Shown: one piece after another, positions 14,450 through 21,976 of the stretch | How positions within the stretch are numbered: the stretch's first letter is position 1 | Layout: every line of letters starts with the position of its first letter | From: JAXGTD01 sp040775095 | GTDB lineage: Bacteria; Pseudomonadota; Gammaproteobacteria; Chromatiales; Chromatiaceae | Direction of reading: 5' to 3' | Assembly (NCBI GenBank): GCA_040775095.1 | Contig: JAXGTD010000065.1 | Span: 1-21,976, forward strand | Length of the DNA stretch: 21,976 bases | The notes under the pieces: model-generated | What the model was told of the DNA's origin: nothing | The model's input: the letters and a program-made list of their open reading frames with translations, nothing else | Databases searched by the model: none | Translations under genes and position numbers: made by a program

Positions 14450-14926
14450 TTATCCAAACCGTTCCTGCAATGCAGCAAGGACGGCTGGCGCGACGAAGCC
14501 GGAGACGTCCCCCCCGAGTCTGGCGACCTCCTTCACCAGGGACGAGGAGATGTACGCGTACTGCTCGGCCGGGGTCAGGAACAGGGTCTCGATGTCCGGG
14601 GCCATGCGCCGGTTCATCCCGGCGAGCTGAAACTCGTACTCGAAGTCCGACACCGCGCGCAGGCCGCGCATGATGACATGCACATCCATCTGGCGGGCGA
14701 ACGCGACCAGCAGCCCGGAGAATGCCACCACCTCGACATTCGGCATCGAGGAGCAGACCTCGCGCGCAAGCGCGACCCGCCGCTGCGTCGGGAAGGCCGG
14801 CGTCTTGACGGTATCCTCCGCGACGGCCACGACGACGCGGTCGCACAGACGCGAGGCCCGCGCCACCAGGTCGCTGTGCCCATTGGTGATGGGATCGAAG
14901 GTACCGGGATAGACGACGCTGCGCAC
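14450..14926 (-). CDS. coaD: Phosphopantetheine adenylyltransferase
   Basis: 158-residue cytoplasmic enzyme that makes dephospho-CoA from 4'-phosphopantetheine and ATP, the penultimate step of CoA synthesis. The nucleotidyltransferase motif TNGH is at residues 14-17 after YPGTFDPI, the substrate region VIMRGLRAVSDFEYEFQLAGMNR is present, and the ATP-binding ISSSLVKEVA occurs near residue 126. The start is GTG with AGGGGG upstream. It is followed by the ferredoxin gene after 103 bases and preceded by rsmD in the same direction, the usual grouping in gammaproteobacteria. Confidence 0.96.
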   Translation of the reverse strand: MRSVVYPGTFDPITNGHSDLVARASRLCDRVVVAVAEDTVKTPAFPTQRRVALAREVCSSMPNVEVVAFSGLLVAFARQMDVHVIMRGLRAVSDFEYEFQLAGMNRRMAPDIETLFLTPAEQYAYISSSLVKEVARLGGDVSGFVAPAVLAALQERFG

Positions 14927-14964
14927 GCACGCCCCCTGTGATGTGGGATGGCAAGTTGGGCGCT

Positions 14965-14973
14965 AGGATAGCA
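14965..14973 (-). promoter_or_regulatory. Candidate extended -10 promoter for coaD
   Basis: On the minus strand TGCTATCCT gives an extended -10 element (TGn plus TATCCT, 4/6 matches). The predicted transcript start, near 14958, would leave a leader of about 30 bases. No good -35 box is visible. Weak support. Confidence 0.3.
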
Positions 14974-15049
14974 GATCGGCCACCGGCCCCGTCCGCGATG
15001 GCCGACGAGGTCCAGCCCGGGGCGAGGGCAACGCCGAGTCAAGGCGTTT

Positions 15050-15063
15050 CCGGTCCGGACCGG
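15050..15063. repeat. 14-base perfect palindrome in rsmD-coaD gap
   Basis: CCGGTCCGGACCGG reads the same on both strands. The flanking bases extend the pairing with one G-T wobble. It lies in the 239-base gap between the rsmD stop and the coaD start. It could be a protein-binding site or the stem of a weak terminator; there is no T tract. Confidence 0.4.
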
Positions 15064-15165
15064 GAAGACCCGGCATGTTCGGTCACCCAAGTGCGTGAAA
15101 GCGGAAGCGAACCGGAAACCGCGTTTGCGCTGCGTGGGCGGATCCGATACCCGGAAGGCCTCTGA

Positions 15166-15825
15166 TCAGCGCTCCTCCGGCGGCGTCTGCGCGGCTGTCC
15201 CCGGGGCCGATGCCAGGCTCGCCAGCACGTAACGCACCCGACCGGCCCGCTTGTCGCGCGTCAACACCCACTCGCTTGGCAGCGGCGGGAAGGGCGCGCG
15301 CGCGTCGGTCTCCAGATAGACCCATGCGCCGGGGGCCAGGCAGCCCGGTCGCTGCAGCATCACCACCACCTCGGCGAGCAGGCCGGCGGCGAAGGGGGGA
15401 TCGAGGAAGACGACATCGAACGGCCGTGGCGGCGACCTGGCCAGCCAACGCAGGGCATCATCGCACACCACCTCGACCTCCCCCGCCCCAAGCAGCGCGG
15501 CATTGGCGCGCAATTGGCGCGCGACCGAGGCCGAGCGTTCGATCATCACGACCTCGGCGGCACCGCGGGAGACGGCCTCGAAGCCCAGGGCACCACTGCC
15601 GGCGAAGCAGTCGAGGCACCGGCTGCCCGGTATGATCGGCGCGAGCCAGTTGAACAGCGTCTCGCGAACCCGATCGCCGGTGGGACGCAGACCGGGCTGA
15701 TCCGGCACGGGGAGTCGGCGGCCCCGAAAACGACCGCCAACGATTCGCAGCCGGCCCTCGCCGCGGCGACTACTGCTCGCTCCCAACCCGTGCCCGCGCG
15801 GCCGGGGCCGCTTGCTCCGAACCAT
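15166..15825 (-). CDS. rsmD: 16S rRNA (guanine966-N2)-methyltransferase
   Basis: 219-residue SAM-dependent methyltransferase that modifies G966 of 16S rRNA during 30S assembly. The RsmD core starts with LRIVGGRFRGRRLPVPDQPGLRPTGDRVRETLFNWL, followed by SAM motif I DCFAGSGALG at residues 72-81 and the catalytic LDPPF at 141-145. The ATG at 15825 gives a basic N-terminal tail, as seen in many RsmD proteins; a TTG at 15786 would shorten it by 13 residues. Either start lies inside the 3' end of the upstream M16 gene (stop at 15770), so the two genes overlap in different frames. Start choice is moderate; identity is firm. Confidence 0.93.
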   Translation of the reverse strand: MVRSKRPRPRGHGLGASSSRRGEGRLRIVGGRFRGRRLPVPDQPGLRPTGDRVRETLFNWLAPIIPGSRCLDCFAGSGALGFEAVSRGAAEVVMIERSASVARQLRANAALLGAGEVEVVCDDALRWLARSPPRPFDVVFLDPPFAAGLLAEVVVMLQRPGCLAPGAWVYLETDARAPFPPLPSEWVLTRDKRAGRVRYVLASLASAPGTAAQTPPEER

Positions 15826-17203
15826 CGTCCGTCGAGGCCGGCCTGGCCGCTTCCTCGGACACGGCCGTCTCAGGCTGCCCCGACTGCACCGGACCACCGA
15901 CCATGACAACGGCGAGTCGGCCAACGTCGACACGACGCTGAAACGCATCGCGGATCTGCTCGGTGGTGACCGCCGAGACCCGCTCGTTGAAGCGATCGAG
16001 ATAATCCAGGGGCAGATCATAGAACCCGATCACCGCCAGATATTGGACGATCCTGCTGTTGCCGGCGATACGCAGTGGGAAGCCCCCGGTGATGTTCTTC
16101 CGGGCAGCCTCGAGCTCCTCCGCGCTCGGCCCTTGCGCGATGAACCGATTCAGCGTGTCGAGCATCACCCCGCGCGCCTCCTCGGCCTGGTCGTTCCTGG
16201 TCTGCAGCCCGAGCATCAGCGGTCCGCGCTCGGCCAGCGGCAGGAAATAGCTATAGACGCTGTAGGAGAGGCCGCGCTTCTCCCGCACCTGCTCCATCAA
16301 GAGCGACACCAGCCCGCTGCCGCCAAGGATGTGATTTCCGACATAGAGCGGGAAGTAGTCCGGGTCGCCGCGGCGCATGCCAGGGAGGCCCGCGTAGATG
16401 TGGGTCTGACTGGATGGGAACACGATCTCCTGAAGGCTTCCCGCCCCGCGTTCCGGCACTGGAGGGAGGGCGGGCGCGGCATCGCCTGGCGGCAGGCCGG
16501 CCGTCACGCGCTCGGCCAGACCCGCCGCCTGCTCGCGGGTCAGGGCGCCGACCATCGAGACGGTGGCGTTGGGCGCCGTGTAATAGCGACGATGGAAGGC
16601 CCGAAGGTCGTCAGCGGTCAGCGCGGTGACGCTCTCGGCCGTTCCGGATGGGTCGCTGGCGTAGGGGTGGTCGCCGAACACGGCGCGATACAGCGCCTTC
16701 TGCCCGACACTGGCGGGGTCCTGCTCGGCCAGGCGCAGCGCAATGAGCCGGTTCTGGCGCACCCGTTCGAGCTCGGAGGTATCGAAGCTCGGCTCGGCCA
16801 GGATCTTGGTGAGCGTATCCACCGCGCTCTCCAGGGCCGCCGGGTCGGTCAGGCTTCGGACACTCGCCCACGCCATATCACGGTCGACGCCGGTGCTGAG
16901 CTCCGCGCCCACGGACTCGGTGCGCTCGGCGATCGCATCGGCATCGAGCCCTCCGGCACCTTCGGTCAGCATATCGGCTGTCATCGACGCGAGGCCGGGC
17001 CGTTCGCCGTCGCGGGCGCTGCCGGCATCGAAGTCCACGCGCAGATCCACCATGGGCAGATCCGGGGCCTCGACGAACAGGACCTTGGCGCCGTTCGGGG
17101 TCGACCAGCTTTGAATGTGAGGGGCCGCATGGGCGACTTGCGCAATGAGCATGGCCGCAAGCATCAGACCGGCCCGCGACAGGGGTTTGCGATCAGCGTA
17201 CAA
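15770..17203 (-). CDS. M16 peptidase-family protein, probably non-catalytic partner
   Basis: 477 residues with a signal peptide (about 1-27, ending VAHAA). Two M16 domains are recognisable, but the zinc motif HxxEH is absent: the equivalent helix reads GLASMTADMLTEGAG. The substrate-binding R/Y region is kept in VREKRGLSYSVYSYF. This pattern matches the inactive subunit of paired periplasmic M16 proteases. The TTG start has GGAGAG seven bases upstream and overlaps the end of the active M16 gene by 11 bases, so the two are translationally coupled and probably form a heterodimer. The C-terminal tail from about residue 440 is Ala/Glu-rich and low complexity, and its coding DNA overlaps rsmD. Confidence 0.9.
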   Translation of the reverse strand: MYADRKPLSRAGLMLAAMLIAQVAHAAPHIQSWSTPNGAKVLFVEAPDLPMVDLRVDFDAGSARDGERPGLASMTADMLTEGAGGLDADAIAERTESVGAELSTGVDRDMAWASVRSLTDPAALESAVDTLTKILAEPSFDTSELERVRQNRLIALRLAEQDPASVGQKALYRAVFGDHPYASDPSGTAESVTALTADDLRAFHRRYYTAPNATVSMVGALTREQAAGLAERVTAGLPPGDAAPALPPVPERGAGSLQEIVFPSSQTHIYAGLPGMRRGDPDYFPLYVGNHILGGSGLVSLLMEQVREKRGLSYSVYSYFLPLAERGPLMLGLQTRNDQAEEARGVMLDTLNRFIAQGPSAEELEAARKNITGGFPLRIAGNSRIVQYLAVIGFYDLPLDYLDRFNERVSAVTTEQIRDAFQRRVDVGRLAVVMVGGPVQSGQPETAVSEEAARPASTDDGSEQAAPAARARVGSEQ

Positions 17204-18593
17204 GACCGTGCTCTCCCCGATTGGCCGCGGGGCGGGGCGCGTCGCCGTCGAGCGGCTGCGGGTCCAGCACTGCCACGGTGAGGTTGTCGCTGGTCAGATA
17301 CTTCTGCGCGACGGCCTGGACCTGTTCGGGCGTGACGGCCGACAGGTGCTCGACGTAGTCATCCAGCAGCTGCCAGCCCAGACCCACGGCCTCGAGTTGC
17401 CCAATCTGCATCGCCTGGTAGAAGACCGAGTCCTTCTCGTAGACCTTCGATGCCACCAGTTGGGTTCGAATCCGCTGCAACTCTTCCAGGCTCACGGGAG
17501 CGGTTTGCAGCCGATGGATCTGGGCCAGCAACGCCTGCTCAAGCGTCGCCGCATCCTGGCCCTTGGCCGGGGTCCCATCGAGCAGCAGCATGTCGGAGAG
17601 TCGTGAAAAGGCACTGTAGCTCGCGCTGGCGGAGGCGGCGATACGCTCACCACGCACGAGCTCCCGGCTGAAGCGGGAGCTGGCGCCGCTGTCGAGCACG
17701 GAGGCGAGCATCTCCAGCGCGTAGGGTTCCCAGGGCTCGGCCGCCTCGGCCAGCCCCGGCGTCTTATACCCCAGGACCAGGTAGGGCTCCTTGGCCGGGG
17801 CCTTGACCGTCAACCGCTTCTCTCCCTTCTGGACGGGCTCGGTCCGCGGCTTGGGCCGGTCGATGCGCTCTGGTGCCAGCGGGCCGAAATACTGCTCGGC
17901 CAACGCGAACACCTGCTCGGCATCGACATCGCCGACGACAACGAGCGTCGCGTTGTTGGGCGCGTACCATTTGCGGTACCAGGCGCGCAGATCGCCGACC
18001 TGCATGGCCTCCAGGTCGCTCGCCCAGCCGATGATCGGGATACGATAGGGCGAGGCCTCGTACGCAACGGCGTTGAACTGTTCGAAGGTCAGCGACTCGG
18101 GATCGTCATCGGTGCGCAGCCGGCGCTCCTCCTTGACGACCTCGAGCTCCTTGACGAACTCTTCCTCGGGCAGGGCGAGATGGCGCATGCGCTCGGCCTC
18201 GAGCTCGAACGCCACCGCAAGCCGGTCATTGGCGAGGGTCTGGAAGTAGGCAGTGTAGTCGCGCCCGGTAAAGGCGTTCTCATCGCCTCCGTTCTCGGCG
18301 ATGATGCGCGAGAACTCGCCCGGCTGCAGCTTCTCGGTGCCCTTGAACATCATGTGCTCCAGCACATGGGATACGCCCGTGAGGCCGCCATGCTCGTAAC
18401 TGGAGCCGACCCTGTACCAGACCTGGGATGTGACGATCGGCGCACGCCGGTCCTCTTTCACAACGACCTTCAGGCCGTTGTCGAGCATCTTTTCCTGAAT
18501 AGCGGCCGTGACGGGCGCCGCGTGCAACAGTACCGCGAGTAACGGCACCGCGATCGACAAGACCGGCCGAGCCGGTGACAGAAGCGTGGGCAT
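17193..18593 (-). CDS. M16 family zinc peptidase, catalytic subunit
   Basis: 466 residues with a signal peptide (about 1-31), so periplasmic. The inverted zinc motif HVLEH is at residues 76-80 within GVSHVLEHMMFKGTEKL, and the distal zinc glutamate is in EVVKEERR (residue 155 or 156). A second, degenerate M16 domain follows (LVLGYKTPGLAEAAEPWEPYALEML). The R/Y region of the usual kind is carried by the partner protein encoded next. The ATG at 18593 has GGAG five bases upstream; the frame is open further upstream but without protein-like sequence. Such processing-peptidase-like enzymes degrade or process short periplasmic peptides; the natural substrate is unknown. Confidence 0.93.
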   Translation of the reverse strand: MPTLLSPARPVLSIAVPLLAVLLHAAPVTAAIQEKMLDNGLKVVVKEDRRAPIVTSQVWYRVGSSYEHGGLTGVSHVLEHMMFKGTEKLQPGEFSRIIAENGGDENAFTGRDYTAYFQTLANDRLAVAFELEAERMRHLALPEEEFVKELEVVKEERRLRTDDDPESLTFEQFNAVAYEASPYRIPIIGWASDLEAMQVGDLRAWYRKWYAPNNATLVVVGDVDAEQVFALAEQYFGPLAPERIDRPKPRTEPVQKGEKRLTVKAPAKEPYLVLGYKTPGLAEAAEPWEPYALEMLASVLDSGASSRFSRELVRGERIAASASASYSAFSRLSDMLLLDGTPAKGQDAATLEQALLAQIHRLQTAPVSLEELQRIRTQLVASKVYEKDSVFYQAMQIGQLEAVGLGWQLLDDYVEHLSAVTPEQVQAVAQKYLTSDNLTVAVLDPQPLDGDAPRPAANRGEHGLVR

Positions 18594-18771
18594 CTCGACT
18601 CCGATTACGATTTTTTGACCAAGCATAGACCCGAGGGCCCGCGTCTCGGAAACCGGACGTGGGGCGCTTCCCGCGCGCCACGGATCGCCTTCCACGTTCA
18701 GCGAACCCAAGTCGTTGAGAATGTCCCAATCCGGCAATCGCGCGGCTCGAATCCTCTCAAGCCGACTCGAT

Positions 18772-18798
18772 CCATCGATCGCGTACCCCAATCGATGG
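18772..18798. repeat. Inverted repeat CCATCGAT/ATCGATGG
   Basis: Perfect eight-base arms at 18772-18779 and 18791-18798 with an 11-base spacer. The spacing resembles an operator for a dimeric regulator as much as an RNA hairpin. It lies about 180 bases upstream of the M16 start. Confidence 0.45.
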
Positions 18799-18844
18799 CG
18801 TGGGCAAATCTCTCAAGACAGGCTGCCCCTCAACTGGCGCCTGC

Positions 18845-18880
18845 CAGGCCCTGTTGCAATCCCGGGCATCGCAGGGCCTG
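18845..18880. repeat. Inverted repeat CAGGCCCTG/CAGGGCCTG
   Basis: Perfect nine-base arms at 18845-18853 and 18872-18880 enclose 18 bases that include the palindrome CCCGGG. It could fold as a stem-loop in RNA. There is no T tract on either side. Confidence 0.45.
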
Positions 18881-19407
18881 TCCGAGCGCGGGCAACGCTT
18901 CCTCCCTGACCACCCGTCCCGCGAGAGGTTCCGAGCAACCGCGGACCCGAGGAAAAGCGAGCCGAGGATCCCGGGACGGGCGGATCCGGGGGCGCAGACA
19001 CGTCAACCCGGAAAACGCACTCGGACGGCCCCAAAGGGTGCCTCCCGCACGGTGTGCAGCAAGACCAACGAGGCGGAATAGCCATCCTTTCCCAACGAGT
19101 TGTAACACGCCTCGGCGCCGCGCGGTGCACGCCCTGGAGGTTGTCGCGCCACCCACCCTGGGGGAGAACCCCGCGCCGGCTGCCGACTTGCCGCCCCGAT
19201 ACACAGGCCTGATCACAATGAAGCGGTCAACTGTCGTTTCTAGGTTCGAGGCGCATCTGTTAGCATTTCCTTGATCGGACGGCACCGATTTCACACCACC
19301 GCGCCCGCATCGAAAGCCTCAGGCCCCCAGCGAGGCGGGGTGCGACCGGAACGATCCGGGTGCGGGGTCGTCAATCACTCGCGTTGCGTCACCGGGAACC
19401 TCGCGGC

Positions 19408-20499
<1,092 letters not shown>

Positions 20500-20557
20500 G
20501 GCCGGCCGCACTCACGCCCGCGGGCAGCTGGCCCTGGCCCCGGGGGTCCGGACCACG

Positions 20558-21226
20558 ATGATCCGGTTCGACCACGTGACCAAGCGTTATCCGGCCCGTG
20601 GCGATGCGTTGAAGGACCTGAGCTTCGCGCTGGCCCCCGGGGAGATGGCCTTTCTGACGGGCCATTCCGGCGCCGGCAAGAGCACCCTGCTGCGGCTCAT
20701 CGGCCTGATCGAGCGACCCAGTCGCGGACAGGTCGTGGTCAACGGACGCAACTTGGGCTCGCTGCCGCGGCACAAGATCCCGTTTCACCGCCGCGAGATC
20801 GGCATGATCTTTCAGGATCACCGCCTGCTCGCCAATCGCACCGTGTTCGATAACGTCGCGCTCCCGCTGGTCGCCGCGGGCGCGGGTCGCCGGGAGATCG
20901 GACGGCGCGTGCGCGCGGCATTAGACCAGGTCGGGCTACTGCGTTTCGAGCGCGCGTTACCGATCACCCTCTCCGGCGGCGAGCAGCAGCGCGTCGGTAT
21001 TGCCCGCGCCGTGGTGGCTCGCCCACCCGTCATTCTGGCAGACGAGCCAACCGGGAATCTCGACCCGGAGCTCTCTCGCGAGATCTTCGACCTGTTTCAG
21101 CGTTTTCATCAGGCGGGCGTCAGCCTGTTGGTCGCGACCCACGATCTGGAACTGGTCGCCAGCCTTCCCTATCGGACGCTTCGGCTCTACGAGGGTCGGC
21201 TGGTCGCCGACTCGGGCAACTGGTGA
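20558..21226 (+). CDS. ftsE: Cell division ATP-binding protein FtsE
   Basis: 222-residue ABC ATPase that, with FtsX, activates septal peptidoglycan hydrolases through periplasmic partners. Walker A GHSGAGKST at 35-43, Q-loop Gln86 in IFQDHRLL, signature LSGGEQQR at 138-145, Walker B ILADEPTGNLD at 159-169 and switch His195 in ATHDLEL are all intact. Length is normal. The ATG at 20558 begins the conserved MIRFDHVTKRYP; the preceding 58 bases show no clear Shine-Dalgarno. Confidence 0.97.
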   Translation: MIRFDHVTKRYPARGDALKDLSFALAPGEMAFLTGHSGAGKSTLLRLIGLIERPSRGQVVVNGRNLGSLPRHKIPFHRREIGMIFQDHRLLANRTVFDNVALPLVAAGAGRREIGRRVRAALDQVGLLRFERALPITLSGGEQQRVGIARAVVARPPVILADEPTGNLDPELSREIFDLFQRFHQAGVSLLVATHDLELVASLPYRTLRLYEGRLVADSGNW

Positions 21227-21232
21227 CGGCCG

Positions 21233-21976
21233 ATGCCCAGCCCGCAACCGAAACGTCACCGCCTGACCCTGGGCCGCCTGTTCGACTCCTGGTTGGAGCA
21301 GCACGGGCGCGCGGCGGTGGAGACCATCGATCACCTGTTGCGCACGCCCCTGGCGACACTGATGACGGTGGCCGCGATCGCGATCGCAATCGCGCTGCCC
21401 GCCGCACTCTATGTGCTGACGGAAAACCTCAAAATGCTTGGAGGAAGCTGGGAGCAGACCGCCGCGATCTCCCTGTTCCTCAAACCCGAGGTGGACGAAC
21501 AACGCGCCGCGGCGCTGGCGGCGCGGCTGCGCGCCCGATCCGACATCACGGCCGTCGAGGTGGTCTCACGCGAGGCCGGCCTGGCCGAGTTCAAAGAGTA
21601 CAGCGGGCTCGCCGGCGCCCTGGAGCAGCTGCACGAGAACCCGCTACCGGTCGTGCTCGCCATCTACCCGGTCGCGCGGATCGCCGACACGCCCGGCTCG
21701 AGCCGGTTGACATCCATGCTGGAGGCGCTGCCGGAGTCGGATTTCGCTCGCATCGACACCCAGTGGACGAAGCGGTTTCGTGCCATCGTCGAGCTACTCC
21801 AGAACGGCGTGCTCCTGTTTGGCGGAATCCTCGCGCTCGGCGTCCTGCTCGTGGTGGGTAACACCATCCGGCTGGAGATCGAGAACCGCCGCGCCGAGAT
21901 CGAGGTGATGGACCTCGTTGGCGCCACCGCGGCCTTCATCCGACGCCCGTTGCTCTACAGCGGCGCTTGGTATGGA
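21233..21976 (+). CDS. ftsX: Cell division protein FtsX, 3' end missing
   Basis: The first 248 codons of the FtsX membrane protein; the window ends inside the gene, about 60 codons short of the usual length. A basic cytoplasmic N terminus leads to a first transmembrane helix (LATLMTVAAIAIAIALPAAL, about residues 46-65), a periplasmic loop containing VVSREAGLAEFKEYSG and ENPLPVVLAIYP, a second helix (about 194-214) and the conserved cytoplasmic IRLEIENRRAEIEVMDLVGAT. The ATG is six bases after the ftsE stop, so the pair is coupled. In this order rpoH often follows, outside the window. Confidence 0.95.
   Translation, partial: MPSPQPKRHRLTLGRLFDSWLEQHGRAAVETIDHLLRTPLATLMTVAAIAIAIALPAALYVLTENLKMLGGSWEQTAAISLFLKPEVDEQRAAALAARLRARSDITAVEVVSREAGLAEFKEYSGLAGALEQLHENPLPVVLAIYPVARIADTPGSSRLTSMLEALPESDFARIDTQWTKRFRAIVELLQNGVLLFGGILALGVLLVVGNTIRLEIENRRAEIEVMDLVGATAAFIRRPLLYSGAWYG

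Larger units (their letters stand above)
18594..19407. other. Long gene-free divergent intergenic region
   Basis: About 0.8 kb separates the divergent M16 and ftsY genes. Open frames here are arginine/proline-rich and unlike proteins. Inverted repeats are present at 18659-18681 (nine bases with one mismatch), 18772-18798, 18845-18880 and a short one at 19346-19359. The stretch 19201-19280 is AT-richer than its surroundings and may hold the ftsY promoter; TAGCAT at 19261-19266 is a possible -10 box without a good -35. On the minus strand TATGCT, near 18624-18629, is a possible -10 for the M16 genes. No known RNA family was recognised. Confidence 0.5.

Noticed and set aside
15166..16020. Longer RsmD frame starting at 16020
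   Set aside because: The extra sequence is a shadow frame of the M16 gene; RsmD similarity starts near residue 25 of the 15825 start.
18615..19274. 219-codon plus-strand frame in the M16-ftsY gap
   Set aside because: Arg/Pro/Ser-rich, no ribosome binding site, no recognisable domain, and it overlaps the M16 upstream region; treated as non-coding.

Overview
The window is high-GC, densely coded bacterial chromosome that looks gammaproteobacterial, most probably Chromatiales (purple sulfur bacteria and relatives). The taxonomic call is inference. It rests on an Allochromatium-type 2[4Fe-4S] ferredoxin with nine cysteines, the housekeeping order fdx-coaD-rsmD-M16-M16 diverging from ftsY-ftsE-ftsX, the rsgA/orn neighbourhood, and a secreted Gly/Tyr-rich repeat protein resembling sulfur-globule envelope proteins. 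GTG and TTG starts are frequent. No tRNA, rRNA, insertion sequence, phage gene or CRISPR array was seen.

Layout. 1-215: no convincing gene. 216-2183 (-): a solitary hydantoinase/oxoprolinase A subunit. 2369-6411 (+): a four-gene operon for a Gld-like ABC system (ATPase, ABC-2 type permease, GldG-like protein, DUF4340 protein), with a 47-codon ORF bridging its first two genes. The operon may be read from a near-consensus sigma70 promoter that would give a leaderless mRNA. 6592-7407 (+): mutM. 7640-8317 (+): secreted protein with 13 tandem GYGGAP-type hexapeptides. 8457-8813 (+): small conserved-looking unknown. 8844-10665 (-): monoheme cytochrome c, rsgA and an EVE-domain gene, read in that order. 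10787-11329 (+): orn. 11421-14081 (-): ggt followed by a Tim44-domain membrane protein. 14092-14926 (-): coaD and ferredoxin. 15166-18593 (-): two overlapping M16 peptidase-family genes (one with an intact zinc motif, one without) running into rsmD. 18594-19407: the longest gene-free stretch, about 0.8 kb, with several inverted repeats. 19408-21976 (+): ftsY, ftsE and the start of ftsX, cut by the window end.

How the genes fit together. Most of the window is housekeeping: oligoribonucleotide turnover (orn), ribosome maturation (rsgA, rsmD), CoA synthesis (coaD), base-excision repair (mutM), SRP-receptor targeting and division (ftsYEX), and glutathione metabolism (ggt). The least understood parts are the Gld-like ABC operon, the repeat protein, the active/inactive M16 pair, and an intrinsic terminator that lies inside the first codons of ggt. 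I see no defence, mobile or biosynthetic cluster. The best candidates for new biology are the repeat protein and the Gld-like operon.
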